DNA from: Tetraselmis striata
Lineage: Eukaryota > Chlorophyta > Chlorodendrophyceae > Chlorodendrales > Chlorodendraceae
Direction: 5' to 3'
Assembly (NCBI GenBank): GCA_006384855.1
Contig: VCJN01001829.1
Span: 62,001-126,000, forward strand
DNA: 64,000 bases
Below are positions 32,875 through 43,860 of the stretch, piece by piece (within the stretch, counting starts at the first letter, position 1; each line of letters begins with the position of its first letter). A program made the position numbers and the translations under genes. The notes beneath the pieces were generated by a model. The model ran no database searches and had not been told where the DNA came from. It saw nothing but the letters and a program-made list of their open reading frames with translations.

Positions 32875-32993
32875 CCCCCCTGACTCCGTTTTCCCTCCAC
32901 GCTTTCGCTAAACCATCCTGCCAATTTCGGCTCTTGACCGTGTAAAACAGCCTGCGCGACCTTTTTGGCAAAACCAGACTCAACTTTGAAATG

Positions 32994-33423
32994 CGCGCCA
33001 TACTTTCCCACCATTCAGGGTTATTTCAGGACCACAGTAGCGTGCCTACCTTTTTCCAATCCAGGCGTGCCTACCTTTTTCCCCGCCCCCGGGACAGGAC
33101 TGGCACCAGTGAAACCCGTGCAGCGTCTACGACAGCCGTTTAGGCAGCGATCCAGGTACTGGCAGCGTGCCTTAAACTGCACTGCGCGACAAGACATTTT
33201 GTGTTACTTTTATTTTGCATTCAGGAACCCCCCCCCCGACCCCCGGCTTCTGGCTATGGCGTGGCCGGTGGGGGTTCACCACCGTGGGGCGTCCTCCGGC
33301 CCCTCCGGGCCTCTCTGCTAGGGTGTCTCCCGTGGGGGTCGCGGTCCCGGCGGGGGTGGCGGTGGTGGTGGGCGCGCGGCGCTGCGATGGCGCGGGTGGA
33401 GTCGTCGACGCCCGGCGGGGGCG
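32994..33423. other. Non-genic stretch
   Basis: Contains a duplicated gcgtgcctacctttttcc word (about 33041-33079) and a C/G-rich tail. No gene was recognised. Confidence 0.35.
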
Positions 33424-34694
33424 TTGACTAGCAATTCCGGTGTTGCGATGGCATCTGCGGACGCTCCTACCAACGACCCGCCCCTTGTGCACGCACGTGA
33501 ACCACGGGATGGAGTCCGACGACCCGGCGGTAGCTATCATGCACCTCGTCTACGCTGCGACTTTCGACCCCTCTGTGTATGCGCGGTGCGCCCCACGAGC
33601 CGGCTGCCCGCGCTCGGGCCACCACGTGCTGTTCCATGGCGCGCGAGCTACGGCCCGCCGTGCCGCCACCTGCGAGTTTTGCAGCCCCCCTCCTCCCACG
33701 GCTCCGCCCCCCGGTGTGGCTCTCCCGGCGTCGGCAGCTGGCGTGCGGTCGCTGCTGCCTCAGCCGCCCATGATGCCGCCCTCGCGGCCACCGCTCGGTA
33801 GTGCGCTACCCGTGACGTCTACCGCAAGATGCCCCGTACGCTGCGGCGGGGTACGGTTGTCGGCGTCGGTTCCGCTGCTCGGCCTGTCCTCTTCCCCCTG
33901 CTAGACCCTACGCTGGCCTATGCTGACCGGTTCCCTCCTACATACCGACGACCGGTTGTACGGGGCGGCCGAAGGCGGTGTCTGCGTATTTACGGGGCTA
34001 CCACTGCGACCCTACCCATCCAGCAGCCCCGAGGCGGAGCGGAGCGGCAAGAACGGCTGTGTGAGGCGGGGGATGCAGTGCGCGCCAGCTTCTCGGTGTG
34101 CGGGATGCAGCAATTGTGGCGCGAGTCGCGGGATGGCATCGAGTTGCACAATCACCATATGGAGGCGGGGGAGCTGCCGGCGGGCACGTCTCGGAGAGCC
34201 CGGCGGCGGAAGCGCCGGCGGTCTGCGAGCGGCTTCTACAGAGGCTGCGGAGGGGGGGCGCCGATGCTGTATGTGGCGTATGGGGTGCCGCCGGCGGTGG
34301 TAGATGCTCACCGCCGGGCGGCGAAACTCACCGTTGTGCATGAGCTGCGCCGCGCCCGTCAGGCGATGGACACCTTCGACCTCGGTATGGTGCTGCCTCC
34401 GATAATCAACCCACGACGACGATGGCTGTCCAACGCCACCTCAGCGTGCGAATCGCTTGCGCGACTTCGTGGCCCTCGCTCTTGGCTACCAACGTATGGG
34501 TGCCGAGGCCTCGCGACTTGATACCCTCCGCGTGCGGGCCGGGCTCCCTATCGCTTTTCAAGTCAGATCACGAGTCAGCCCGCAAGATTCCCCATGCTGC
34601 TTATTCGGCCGCCGCTGCGCGGGTGCTGGGCCTTCGCCCGTGCGGGGGTCCCGCGCTTGTCACATGCCCTGTCCCCACGTGTGGTATTGACCCC

Positions 34695-34800
34695 TTAGCT
34701 TCTCTCTACGGATGGCTTCTCTCCCTTGGCTTCTCTCTGGCTTCTCTGGCTTGGCTTCTCTCTGGCTTCTCTCCCTTGGCTTCTCTCTACGGATGGCTCG
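34695..34800. repeat. Tandem ggcttctct-type microrepeat inside the retroelement fragment
   Basis: About eight degenerate copies of [gt]ggcttctct[cg], bracketed by two copies of ctctacggatggct. The 58.98-kb copy has only one ctctacggatggct here, so the array expanded locally. Confidence 0.8.
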
Positions 34801-35037
34801 AGTCGGAACGCGCGCCACGAATTTCGTCGTGGATCATATGCCCATCTGCCCCGTTGCGAAGTACAAGCACCGCATGTATACCGCTTTGAAAAATCTGTGG
34901 GCTTCCGTGGCGATCGAAGCGCGGGCGGTGCTCGACCGGGACCGCTTGGGACGACTCGGCGACTTACCCTTGAGACGAGTGGGCTACGCCCAGCGGACCG
35001 CTCGTGGACGTCATATTTGACGCTGGCGGCGGGGTGG

Positions 35038-35061
35038 TGGGGGGGGGGGGGGGGGGGGGGT
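35038..35061. repeat. Poly-G tract
   Basis: A G run with one T, absent at the equivalent position of the 58.6-59.8 kb copy, where there is only tggggtgggga. Confidence 0.9.
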
Positions 35062-35979
35062 GGGGGGCGGCGTGCGATTACATGATCGATTTCGCGTCCT
35101 CCACGACCCTCCCTTGGGGCAACGACCCTCGCTTGTGCACCCCGGCGATCGCGGCGACCGAGGCGGAGCACAACAAGTTAGCGGCGGACAAGGCGTCTTC
35201 CGCCCCGGTGCAGGGTGTTCACCGGTACTACCCTTTTGTGGTTGAAGGCCGCCTCGGAAAATCCGCTTTAACGGTGGTCTACATCTTCGCGGTGTTACTT
35301 CTTGTGCGCAACTTCCATGGCGGTCCTTCCGCCCCGACTTCATGCTTCCTTCGTGGTCAGTCCGCCCAGGCTCTTCGAAAATTTGTCGCCAGCCAGCCCG
35401 ATGAGTTCCGCCATCACCTGTCGCGCACGCGGCGGGGATTGTTACAACGAGACTCAACTTGCGTGCATGGTACCTTGGCCGGCATTCTCTCTGCCGAAGT
35501 GCAGACGGCCAAGTTATTTGATGCGTTTGCCCGTATGTGCACATTCCGCACCCTCTTCTGCTGATGATTGCTTCCACCGCGCAAATGGTTGTAGTGGACT
35601 TCTTCTATTGCCTATTCGGGTGGTTGCCTGATTGGCTTTTGCAGCTACACTAACATTCTATGTTACTACATGCCTTACAAGTATTGAACGGGTTTTTAAC
35701 AGCATCTCAACCACCGATCGGCGCCCCACACGGTTCAGCGAGTGGTGCGGTACCGGGCACGGCGTTCGTCCCTGAGGACACATTCTCACGAAAAAAGGTA
35801 AATTTCAACATGCAATCGAGCATGATTTCGCCAAAAAAAATTGTGGAGACTCGTTTACATAGAAAAGCGCCATTTCATGGCTAGGAAGGTTCAGCGCGAA
35901 AGGGAGGGAAGTCGGAGGAGGAGCCCCGCAGGGCGGAGGCGGAAACGGGAGGGCGCTGCCAAAGGCAACGAGCTGGAAG

Positions 35980-36423
35980 ATGGCAGACGAGCTGCTGGTG
36001 GCTGTCCTAAGTAGCTCCCCGGCCGGGAGCGCAAGTCTCGCGGGCGGTTGGGCAGCTCGTACTGAAACCCGATGGTACCGGCAACCTAACCGGTTGAAAC
36101 CACCAACATACCGTACGGGTCGCACTAGGACATTTAGATTGTTGGGAAACCCCTTAAATACGTTTAGATCATATATACGATACAACACTCTTGCTGTGTG
36201 GCATCCACGGATCCTCCGCACTTTGATAGAGCGTGGGTATCGAAAGCTACCTCCTTGCAACAAATCGCGGAGTCCATGCATGGATCGATTCCCGGTGTGT
36301 GTCGGTTTGCGGATGTCACGCATTACATATGATATGCTTGATATGACCAACAAACAGTGTCATATCACGAAAACCATGATATATAACCAACAAGCAGTTC
36401 CATATCATTCCGTGGTCAACTAG
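35980..36423 (+). CDS. Unrecognised ORF (147 aa)
   Basis: ATG at 35980 opens MADELLVAVLSSSPAGSASL after a purine-rich leader. The N-terminal 25 residues look coding-like; the rest (Arg/Tyr-rich) resembles no family. It may be a first exon with a donor that I cannot place, or chance. No neighbour suggests a role. Confidence 0.2.
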   Translation: MADELLVAVLSSSPAGSASLAGGWAARTETRWYRQPNRLKPPTYRTGRTRTFRLLGNPLNTFRSYIRYNTLAVWHPRILRTLIERGYRKLPPCNKSRSPCMDRFPVCVGLRMSRITYDMLDMTNKQCHITKTMIYNQQAVPYHSVVN

Positions 36424-36452
36424 CAGTGCCAACCACTACACCTAATACCTTT

Positions 36453-36455
<3 letters not shown>

Positions 36456-36484
<29 letters not shown>
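36456..36484. repeat. Poly-G tract (about 29 bases)
   Basis: One of the longest uninterrupted homopolymers in the window; intergenic. Confidence 0.95.
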
Positions 36485-36485
<1 letters not shown>

Positions 36486-36849
36486 AGTGAGGAGATATTT
36501 TCACGATATACATAGCATTATTGCTATTTGGCCATAGTGAGGACAATATATTCTCTCATTATTTCCTGACCGAGTATTGGCATGATGCCCCTTCTGAATG
36601 CGGATATGGAAACCCTATCGATGGAACTCCATAGCCTGCCAATATTCGCAAGATCCGATTGGGACACCGGACGGTTGATTACACTAGCCTCTCAGCATGT
36701 CTCGTAATAACACTGTAATGGCCCGTAATCGTGTTTTTCCCACGGAATGTGCTTGTAATCACCGTATCTACCGTGTAATCGCCACTTTTCTGCTAGGCTC
36801 GGTAGTCGCACCGGCGTGCCCGGCTGCCCGCGGTCCGTAATTCCTACCA

Positions 36850-36960
36850 GTATCATCCATCCCGCCTTATGCGGGATGCGGGCCGCTTTTAGGCGGCTTG
36901 CTGTGTTGATTTTCTAATTCTGGGGAACTGTCCTTTTTTTAATTCACACCAGTATCAAGG
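36850..36960 (-). repeat. Double-hairpin repeat, copy 2, flanked by accagtatca
   Basis: Reverse complement of 28415-28517. Here the unit is bracketed by direct repeats accagtatca on both sides (about 36846 and 36947), which look like a target-site duplication. No coding capacity. Confidence 0.85.
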
Positions 36961-37242
36961 CTACCAGTAGCACGTGCCATCCCCACAGTACATTGTACCC
37001 ATCACATCGCGGCTCGCGCGGCAACCCGCACCGTGTGGCGCTTTCGCCACACTGTACTTTAACGCCTCAGCACAGGCTCCGTGACGACGCCGCAACGGCC
37101 AACGGCCTCAAACCGCCGGCGGCTGAATTGCTACAAGTCCCGCGGACACTTTGCCATGCATCGCAGCAGCCGGAGCGCCAATGACTAGCTCCTACCCACA
37201 CTTCCGCCCCTGCGAGCCGCCGCCGCCGAGTAGTGGTGTGCC

Positions 37243-37644
37243 ATGGGGCGTCGCAACTCCAAGCGCCGTATTCCTGAGGGCAAGGCGGGCAGGACGCCTG
37301 CCACGGGGACTAAGGAAGCATCGATAAAGATATTGCGCTGCGACGCGTGTGACGCCCCTGTCTCGAAGACTCACCACTTCTACGACATTCACAGATGGAC
37401 GGAGGCGTGCGCCGAGCCTCCGGACACCGCCGCGCCTGTCGCAGCCGGTAGTGATGGCGCCCATGCTGCACCGTACGTCCGTCACGCCTCTGCTCCGTCC
37501 GGACCCGGTCAGACCGAAACGCGGGGCGAGCCGGGTGATGTATCGATGCTGTCGCCGCCGCCATCCCCCCCCGCCTCCCTCTCCGCCGCCCCCGTCTCCC
37601 CAAAACGAATCAGCGAGCCCCGCACTACCCAGCGACGGGGATGA
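37243..37644 (+). CDS. Possible transposase N-terminal exon with Cys/His cluster
   Basis: MGRRNSKRRIPEGKAGR starts a basic region, followed by a CDAC...HHFYDIHRWTEAC cluster that could bind zinc, then a Pro/Ser-rich tail. It lies upstream, on the same strand, of the transposase-like exons at 38.4-41.3 kb and may be their 5' end. Not recognised on its own. Confidence 0.35.
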   Translation: MGRRNSKRRIPEGKAGRTPATGTKEASIKILRCDACDAPVSKTHHFYDIHRWTEACAEPPDTAAPVAAGSDGAHAAPYVRHASAPSGPGQTETRGEPGDVSMLSPPPSPPASLSAAPVSPKRISEPRTTQRRG

Positions 37645-38422
37645 GGGGCGTTCGGTGTCGTCTGATGGTGGCCTGGCAGCAAGTATGGCAGCGCAAGAGT
37701 ATTGATGAATCCCGAGCTTCACGTGGGCACGGTCATAACCAAGACGTTCGGGACGCGGGGGAGCCAAGTAGCCCACCCATGTTGCCCTCCCTGACATCCC
37801 CTTTTATGCACCTGCCATAGGCCCACCGCCGCCATGTGATAGCAACCCGTGTGTGTCACCCAACGTACATGTCGTAAGCTGGAGATGGGATAACGAGGAC
37901 GCATACCCGGCGGATAGGGAGCTGGTGATGAAGGTGATTACACCGACGGCGACGAGGAAAAGCTAACCGAGTCGGAGATACAACCGCTAAACCTGACGAC
38001 AGAGCATCTGAGCGCTTTCACTCGTTGGTTGCCTCAAGGCGCAATTGACGACCTACCGGCGGTGCGCCCCTTGCGCACCCACCGACGGTGCCTTCGGGGT
38101 GTACTTGCCCGCGTTGTTGCCCCGTAGTTTATGTATTGGTAAGACTATCGCATTGGCAAGGTGCAACCGATGATTTGCTGAAGATGACGGTTACGCGCGC
38201 GTTGGTTCACCTGCTGGCGCACATGTGCACCTGATGACAGGAGCTACGCGAACTTCAGGACGCCGACAGCGACGCCGATAGCGACGCCGAAGGCATTGTC
38301 GCGGGGGTTGTGGATGGCAACCCATCTGACGACGGCCGCGGCGACAACGACGGTGGAGGAGAAGCTGGCGCGAGGTATGACTTCAGTAATACCGGGACCG
38401 GCAGCGCTCGAGGGAAGTAGAG

Positions 38423-41255
38423 GTAAGCTTGTATCGTGTCGACCCCCCCCCCCTCCCCCCCCATTGTGGCGCCTACTAGTTCGTTGCTACCAACAGTTCC
38501 TCCACCCCGCTTCGCAACGGACGCCGTCAGTTGTGCACCGGTGCCGACGCCACCTTGATTGCAGCGCTCAATCTTTGCGAGTGGAAGCTGAAGCACAACA
38601 TAAAGACGGCGGCGGTCGCGAGGCTGTCGAAGCTGCTGAAGAAGCACATGCTACCGAAGGACGGGTCAAAGCTTACCGAGACGTGCATAGTTGCGGTTCA
38701 TCATCCTCATTCTTGGAGGAGGTATCATTGTCAACCCGCATCGGGTGAGTGGTTATCGTTTCGTCCGCAGCTGCCATTCTTGGCAACGTTATGATTTAGA
38801 CTGTGCTTTGTTTTTGTTTCAGGCCTCCGTAGGCTCAATATGGTTTTACGTTCAGGCTTCTGTGGGCTCAATATAGTTTGAGATGCAACAGCTTATGGTT
38901 TTCGACGATGTCCTATGGTGGAGTGGGTGGAAGTCTGGGATAGGGTGGAGGTGGAGTGGCTTACCTGTTAGGCCACTAACCTCAATTCGACTCATATCCT
39001 GAAGGGTCGAAGCTGATCTCCGTCGCGCAGAAGTTGTCGCGCCACATCACCACATCACTGTGAGATCACGCTCACCACGTGGTACCAGGTGAGTCAGTGC
39101 ATGATCGTCCCGGACATAAAGAAGTATATCGTTCACTGCTGCCCGCGCGACGAGCATCGGTACGGCCACTCCGTAGCACTACTATGCACTACTGCTGGGG
39201 GCAGTCAAGAACTTTTGGGAGTATGTCGGCACCCTTAAGATTAGTGAGCTTTTACATTGTTGTTGCTGCCCGCAAGTGGTTCATGCTGCAAGGGGCGTTG
39301 CCGATATGTTTGTGCCCTAACCGGATATGCGGCCCAAGATGAAGAAGATGGACAGGCGGATGGCGCTGGTCACCCTGACCAGTGACTTTGGCAGGCCAGT
39401 CCGGCCGATGCTGCCGTCAGCCGGCACAAGCGGTGTGGTGTGTGCCAACTGGACAGGCGAGGACTGCCCGCACTTCGCGGAGACTGTGGCAGTGCTGGTC
39501 CTTGGGTGAGGGCCCCTCGCTGCTATTTCTAGGAGAAACACAGCCCAGGTCCGATGTAGTGGGGTGTTGTTTACTGAGTGCGTGACCTGCGCGGCAATTG
39601 CTACAGAGATATGTTTGAAAGCGCAGAACATCATCAACACCTGGCAGTCATGCGGCATGTGCTGCAAGGAGCGGTCATCCACTACAAACCTGAGGGACTG
39701 CGAGGAGTGTAACGCTCCTGCTGACAGTGAGGAGTGCCGTCGTGTCAACGAGTACATCAAGAAGCAGCGGAAAGAGGGCTTCAACTGCTTGCTGACCTAT
39801 GCGCAGATGTGCAGCATCCCTTTGCCTGATGACATGATGAAACTGAACCTGCACAATCTGGTCTGCCGAGTCAGAGCCCAGGAGGCGGCCAGAGGCAGCA
39901 CTGCCAGCGACTCAGAGCTCGGGATGGAGCGCACCTACCGTGCGCCCCCCCCCCCCCCCCCCCCCCCGGCCTTTTGTCCTCAAACGCATTGTGTCTAGGC
40001 TGCTGTCATATGAATGCAGGACGTGAAGTGCGTGGCCAGAGGCAGTGGCATTACTGACACGGAGCGGGCCTACGGGCGGCAGGTCGTACTGGAGGCACGC
40101 ATCAAGCTCTTGCGTGTATGCATGGACCCGTAGTTCCCTAGCCTGCCTCTGTGGCGCCCAGGCTTTGTGGGACAGTGGGAGGCCGCTGGCGCAGACGATG
40201 CGGTGGATATGTTTGAGGGCACGGGACCGGGCTGCAGGGGCGCCGCCGTGCATGCAGACATATCTCAGGCGCCCCCGCCACCTGGACGGACTGCGAGGTG
40301 GCGCTGGCTAAGTGTTGTCAAGGAACTGGCACACTGGAGCCTAAGCCGGCCTGAAGGGGGAGTTTGATGCAAGGGGGCTCGAGCCCCATGAAATCAAGGG
40401 GCCCTCTACCTCCCAATGATGTTGGAATCGTAACACAGGTCACAGGTCATAATCGTAACGCAGCAAGTTCCGGGTATATACTCAACTTCCTACTGCCATG
40501 TGAACCGCATTTTTACTACATACCATGTTGCGCGCTGGCGCCCCGCTGCCCCGGCCGCGGCGCACTGGCGCCCCGCTGCCCCGGCCTTGCTAGCAAAGCA
40601 AATGCGGTTTGTGAAATCGACGGACATGAGTCGATTTCACTCTTATCTCCCGTAAAGAATGATTTAATGTGAGTGTTGATTTTGATTAAAGAGGATGTTG
40701 CACTATCCCGCAGGTTCAACCTGTATCACCAGTGCAAGATAGGGGAGGGGACATCATTCCTAGCTACCTCTGTATCGTACACCATGACACAAGGACAAAA
40801 ACGCGACTACTGGATAAAGGCACCCTCCCGCCCCTTCCCCCCACGCTCGCCTCCAAACTGCCTACATAGGGTCGCCCGGCTGATTTCTGGTATACACACA
40901 CATGCAGGTCGTGCATGAGAAGCTTTAGACACGGAGGCATGTGGTGTTCAAGCACAAGACATGGGACGAGCACTGGGTGGCCACTGATGAGTACGGCAAG
41001 CAAGCCATAGTGCGAGACAGGCGTGCCGAGGTGGAGCAACATGACAACGACGTGAAAGTTGGGGAAGTGCTGTACTTCCTGGAGGTGACCCACACTAACC
41101 CTTCGGTGCCGGACCTCACCCTCGCCGTGTACCGACTGCACGCAGCTGAGCGCATGGCGATAGGGTCCCCCCTCGGCACTGGTGTGTGGCAGAGCAAGGC
41201 GCCCCTTCGGCCAAACCTCACTAGGCTCCCGCCCGACTTCGTAGTTACACTGTAA
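38423..41255 (+). pseudogene. Decayed transposase-like gene (EnSpm/TNP2-like, tentative)
   Basis: Plus-strand coding-like blocks occur in order: NLCEWKLKHNIKTAAVARLS with LLKKHMLPKDGSKL (38.56-38.69 kb), KKYIVHCCPRDEHRYGH (39.11-39.17), KKMDRRMALVTLTSDFGRP (39.34-39.40), an ORF at 39564-39943, ITDTERAYGRQVVLEARI (40.05-40.11), and a C-terminal block KHKTWDEHWVATDEYGKQAI with GEVLYFLEVTHTN (40.95-41.10). Helical EWKxxHN..LL.LL..MLP segments and a Cys-rich RY block occur early in TNP2 transposases. The assignment rests on that order only. Introns are likely (donor gag|gtaagc at 38423; a poly-C tract follows). A stop in the C-terminal exon (VVHEKL then TAG, about 40924) suggests decay. Confidence 0.38.
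39945..39967 (+). repeat. Poly-C tract behind a candidate donor
   Basis: The ORF ending GMERTY meets c|gtgcg and then about 23 C, repeating the donor-then-poly-C pattern of the confirmed genes. Confidence 0.85.
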
Positions 41256-42479
41256 TAATACCCTGCACCCATCATGCAGTCTTACCAGTAGTATTACACT
41301 AGTATGCCACTTGTCTGTAGTCATTCCGTGACGTACTCGTAATAAACTGCATCAGGCGCATATCACACGTCATCGCGACGCTGTATCTGCCGTGAACTAT
41401 ATTGCAGCTGCACGCGGCCAGCATTCGTCAAAGACATCCGATAGCACCACCTTGTCCTCAGCTACAGGAGCAACAACAAAAGCGCGGCACGGGGCGGTCA
41501 ACGCCTGTGAAATTCAAATCCTCCACGCAGTCATGTCAGCCACCCGCCGACTCATCAATGTGCCTTTCTGGGTGGACGCGCGCCCCTGGCTGGATCTTAC
41601 AGACAGCAAGGGATGGAACGTCAACGGAGGCGTTCTTAACGCCAGTGCCCATGTTAGATCCTGCGGCCGGGGGGGGGGGGGGGGGGGGGGGGGCTCGGGT
41701 GCTGGGTTCAAGATCTGGGCACGCGTCGCGTCGAGTACGCACGAGGTAAAATACAGCGTGACGACACCCGACTCGGACACTTGAAAACCTGCCTCAAGCA
41801 GGTGCTTCTTGCCGGCTACGTCGTACTGCTTTGACTCAGCGCATTTGTTCAGTATGTCCGCGAAAGCATCGCCGAGCGTGTCCTCGCCCTGGGGTTGCTA
41901 TGGGTGAACGCGGATATGGTTGTTGGTGGCATGGCCGCGGAACAGTGCATGCCGCACGTCCTCAACGATGCGGCCCGTGCTGCACAGAGCACCGAGTGGT
42001 GTAGCCATGCCCTCAGGCCTCACAACTTTGCCATAGGGGGTGCCTGGAATTAGCTTGGCGTGGGTGACCATGATGGAGGGTGCGTGCTGGGGGATGAGCA
42101 GCTACAGTACTGTCTAGCGGGTGCGACTGTGCGTCAGGTGGGTGCAGCTGCGGCTTTATTCAAAACAGCTAAGTCCGGCGCCGCGCGCCTAGACGACTTC
42201 TCATAGCGCTCCGTTGTTAGCGCACTCCGGCTTGCTGCGTAACCATCGCGTAATGTCCCGTATATATCCCGTATTTAGCGTTTACACGAGGACACATTTG
42301 ACACACACTTGCGACAGAACCGCAAATCGGCCGTAGCTAACCCTTAACGGGGAATGGCCGCGTAATCTGGCGTACTCCGCTTTTAAATCGACTATACGCA
42401 TCTACACAAGCCCAAACAGTCAGACAAGCGGCTGATTATACGTCAGAGCTACTGCCAACGGTAGGGTAGGTGATAACAA
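41256..42479. other. No gene assigned
   Basis: Contains a poly-G tract (41670-41693) inside an orphan open frame (41392-41784, no recognisable domain). The remaining sequence is unassigned. Confidence 0.35.
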
Positions 42480-42768
42480 CACAAGCCGTACTGCCCAACT
42501 GCGCGCGACGGATGCAGCCCCGGAAGTGAAGCCACAGCCCGTGGCGAAACGGGCAGCCCCCGGACCCGAACCAGACGAGTCGGTGGAGGAAACGTCAGCC
42601 CCCGCGCCCGTACCCGACGAGGTGCTGCACTGCCCGTGGGACGATCTACCTGAGGACGTGTGGGCGAACATTCGGGAAAGGGCCGCTAACAGCTGCCCCG
42701 TATTGTTTGGCGCCCTAAAGGAATGGCGTCCTCGAAGGACTGTGAGCCGCGCGTGGTCCAAGGTTTAG
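42480..42768 (+). CDS. F-box-like exon
   Basis: The plus frame reads PDEVLHCPWDDLPEDVWANI followed by RPRRTVSRAWSKV and a stop at 42768. LPEDVWANI...VSRAW matches the F-box core (LPxDhhxxI...hhRhVSRxW), a Skp1-binding motif of about 40 residues used in ubiquitin ligases. The preceding 40 residues are Pro/Glu-rich. There is no in-frame ATG upstream, so the true 5' end is in another exon, and no substrate-binding repeats follow. It could be a gene remnant. Confidence 0.4.
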
Positions 42769-42901
42769 CTGCCCCTCCAAGAGCACACAAGCTTCAAAAA
42801 CCTTTGGCGGGTTCAAGTCACAGCCTGGAAACAACGACTATATGTGCCTACGTACAAGCGAGGCGATCTTGTGACGCCTCATGCTACCTTGCCCGACCCC
42901 C

Positions 42902-42926
42902 TCCCCCCCCCCCCCCCCCCCCCCCC
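42902..42926. repeat. Poly-C tract
   Basis: A C run downstream of the F-box-like exon; no definite donor was identified. Confidence 0.9.
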
Positions 42927-43433
42927 GCCGTTCTACAGCGAGTATGACTACGCTCCAGCGGTGTACGCTCTACAACGTTGTAGAGCTGTCCATAGCGAGA
43001 AAAGTAGCGAGTAGCAGCACTACGCAGAAGTGCTGTAGCTTTAGCATGTGTAATATATGACGAGCTTAACCCCTATGATTGTCCAAATTGTGTCATCTCC
43101 CCTGGCAGTCCCACGTCGTACACAACATACTGCCAATAGGGGGCTTTGGATAGTAGAGACCTAGCAGCCGCCGCTGATCAAACCCGCAAAGGGGGCTAGT
43201 TTTGGGCCGTGGGGGGTGGGTGCGCATGGCATCAGCGGCGCCGGGGCGCTGCGCGTAATTGCTGGGCAGCAGAAGTTTGATCGATTGCATTTACAAGCTA
43301 TACGGAAATTCAGCTAGTAGTGCAAGGTCATTGTGTAATATGTGCACCACACATACTGTCCCACATCATGTGAGGACATGCCAAACTTGGATAAGTGTTG
43401 TTCTGTCACTATGTCCGGATCAGCATAGAAGCA

Positions 43434-43860
43434 TCACAGTTTCTCTTCGATGTGCTTCAGCGCGACAAGGAAGGCGTCATTCCCCTTGCGAATGTTTGGC
43501 CGAAGGGGCGCCTTGCTCTGCCACACACCAGTGCCGAGGGGGGACCCTATCACCATGCGCCCAGCTGCGTGCAGTCGGCACACGGCGAGGGTGAGGTCCG
43601 GCACCGAAGGGTTAGTGTGGGTCACCTCCAGGAAGTACAGCACTTCCCCAACCTACACGTCGTTGTCATGTTGCTCCACCTCGGCACGCCTGTCTCGCAC
43701 TATGGCTTGCTTGCCGTACTCATCAGTGGGCACCCAGTCCTCGTCCCATGTCTTGTGCTTGAACACCACATGCCTCCGTGTCTCGGGCTTCTCATGCACG
43801 ACCTGCATGTGTGTGTATACAAGAACTCAGCAGGGCGACCCTATGTAGGCAGTTTGTAGG
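43434..43860 (-). pseudogene. Inverted copy of the transposase-like C-terminal exon
   Basis: The minus strand reads VVHEKPETRRHVVFKHKTWD, then DEYGKQAIVRDRRAEVEQHD, then a TAG, then VGEVLYFLEVTHTNPSVPDL. It lacks the stop seen in the plus-strand copy at about 40924 but has its own nonsense codon at about 43651-43653. Beyond 43495 the tails differ from the 41.2-kb copy. Confidence 0.7.

Larger units (their letters stand above)
29784..32993 (+). mobile_element. YR element copy 3, best preserved: split direct repeats, gag-like ORF1, tyrosine recombinase, no reverse transcriptase
   Basis: Order on the plus strand: A1 repeat 29784-29968, ORF1 30082-30957, recombinase 31052-32608, B1 word 32662-32689, A2 repeat 32690-32874, a 91-bp spacer, B2 word 32966-32993. 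A1 and A2 are 185 bp and near identical. B1 and B2 share 28 bp (tggcaaaaccagactcaact...). The A1-ORFs-B1-A2-B2 order is that of split direct repeats in Ngaro/PAT-type DIRS-order elements, with the extra spacer between A2 and B2. Only 94 bp separate the ORFs, so there is no room for RT/RNase H. No target-site duplication is seen, as expected for recombinase-mediated insertion. Confidence 0.9.
33424..35563 (+). pseudogene. Non-LTR-type retroelement C-terminal region with zinc knuckle and PD-(D/E)XK-like nuclease domain (frameshifted)
   Basis: The downstream part (35004-35563) matches the domain at 58551-59777: YMIDFA, AATEAEHNKLAAD, GVHRYYPFVVEG, VYIFAVLLLVRNFHGG, RRGLLQRDSTCVHGTLAGIL. The Cys/His segment (VTCPVPTCGIDPL) lies near 34660-34700 in another frame. 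A 2-kb upstream part includes an Arg-rich frame (33829-34521) with no RT motifs I can identify. Disruptions are a tandem ggcttctctc expansion (34695-34800) and a poly-G tract (35038-35061). Confidence 0.62.

Noticed and set aside
28415..36960. A single 8.5-kb transposon bounded by the inverted double-hairpin repeats
   Set aside because: Copy 2 has its own direct flanking repeats and the interior is a mosaic of unrelated elements, so two independent insertions are more likely. Kept only as a possibility.
37243..41255. KDZ-type transposase
   Set aside because: No diagnostic KDZ blocks could be found. The early helical and Cys-rich segments fit TNP2-like proteins slightly better, and even that is tentative.
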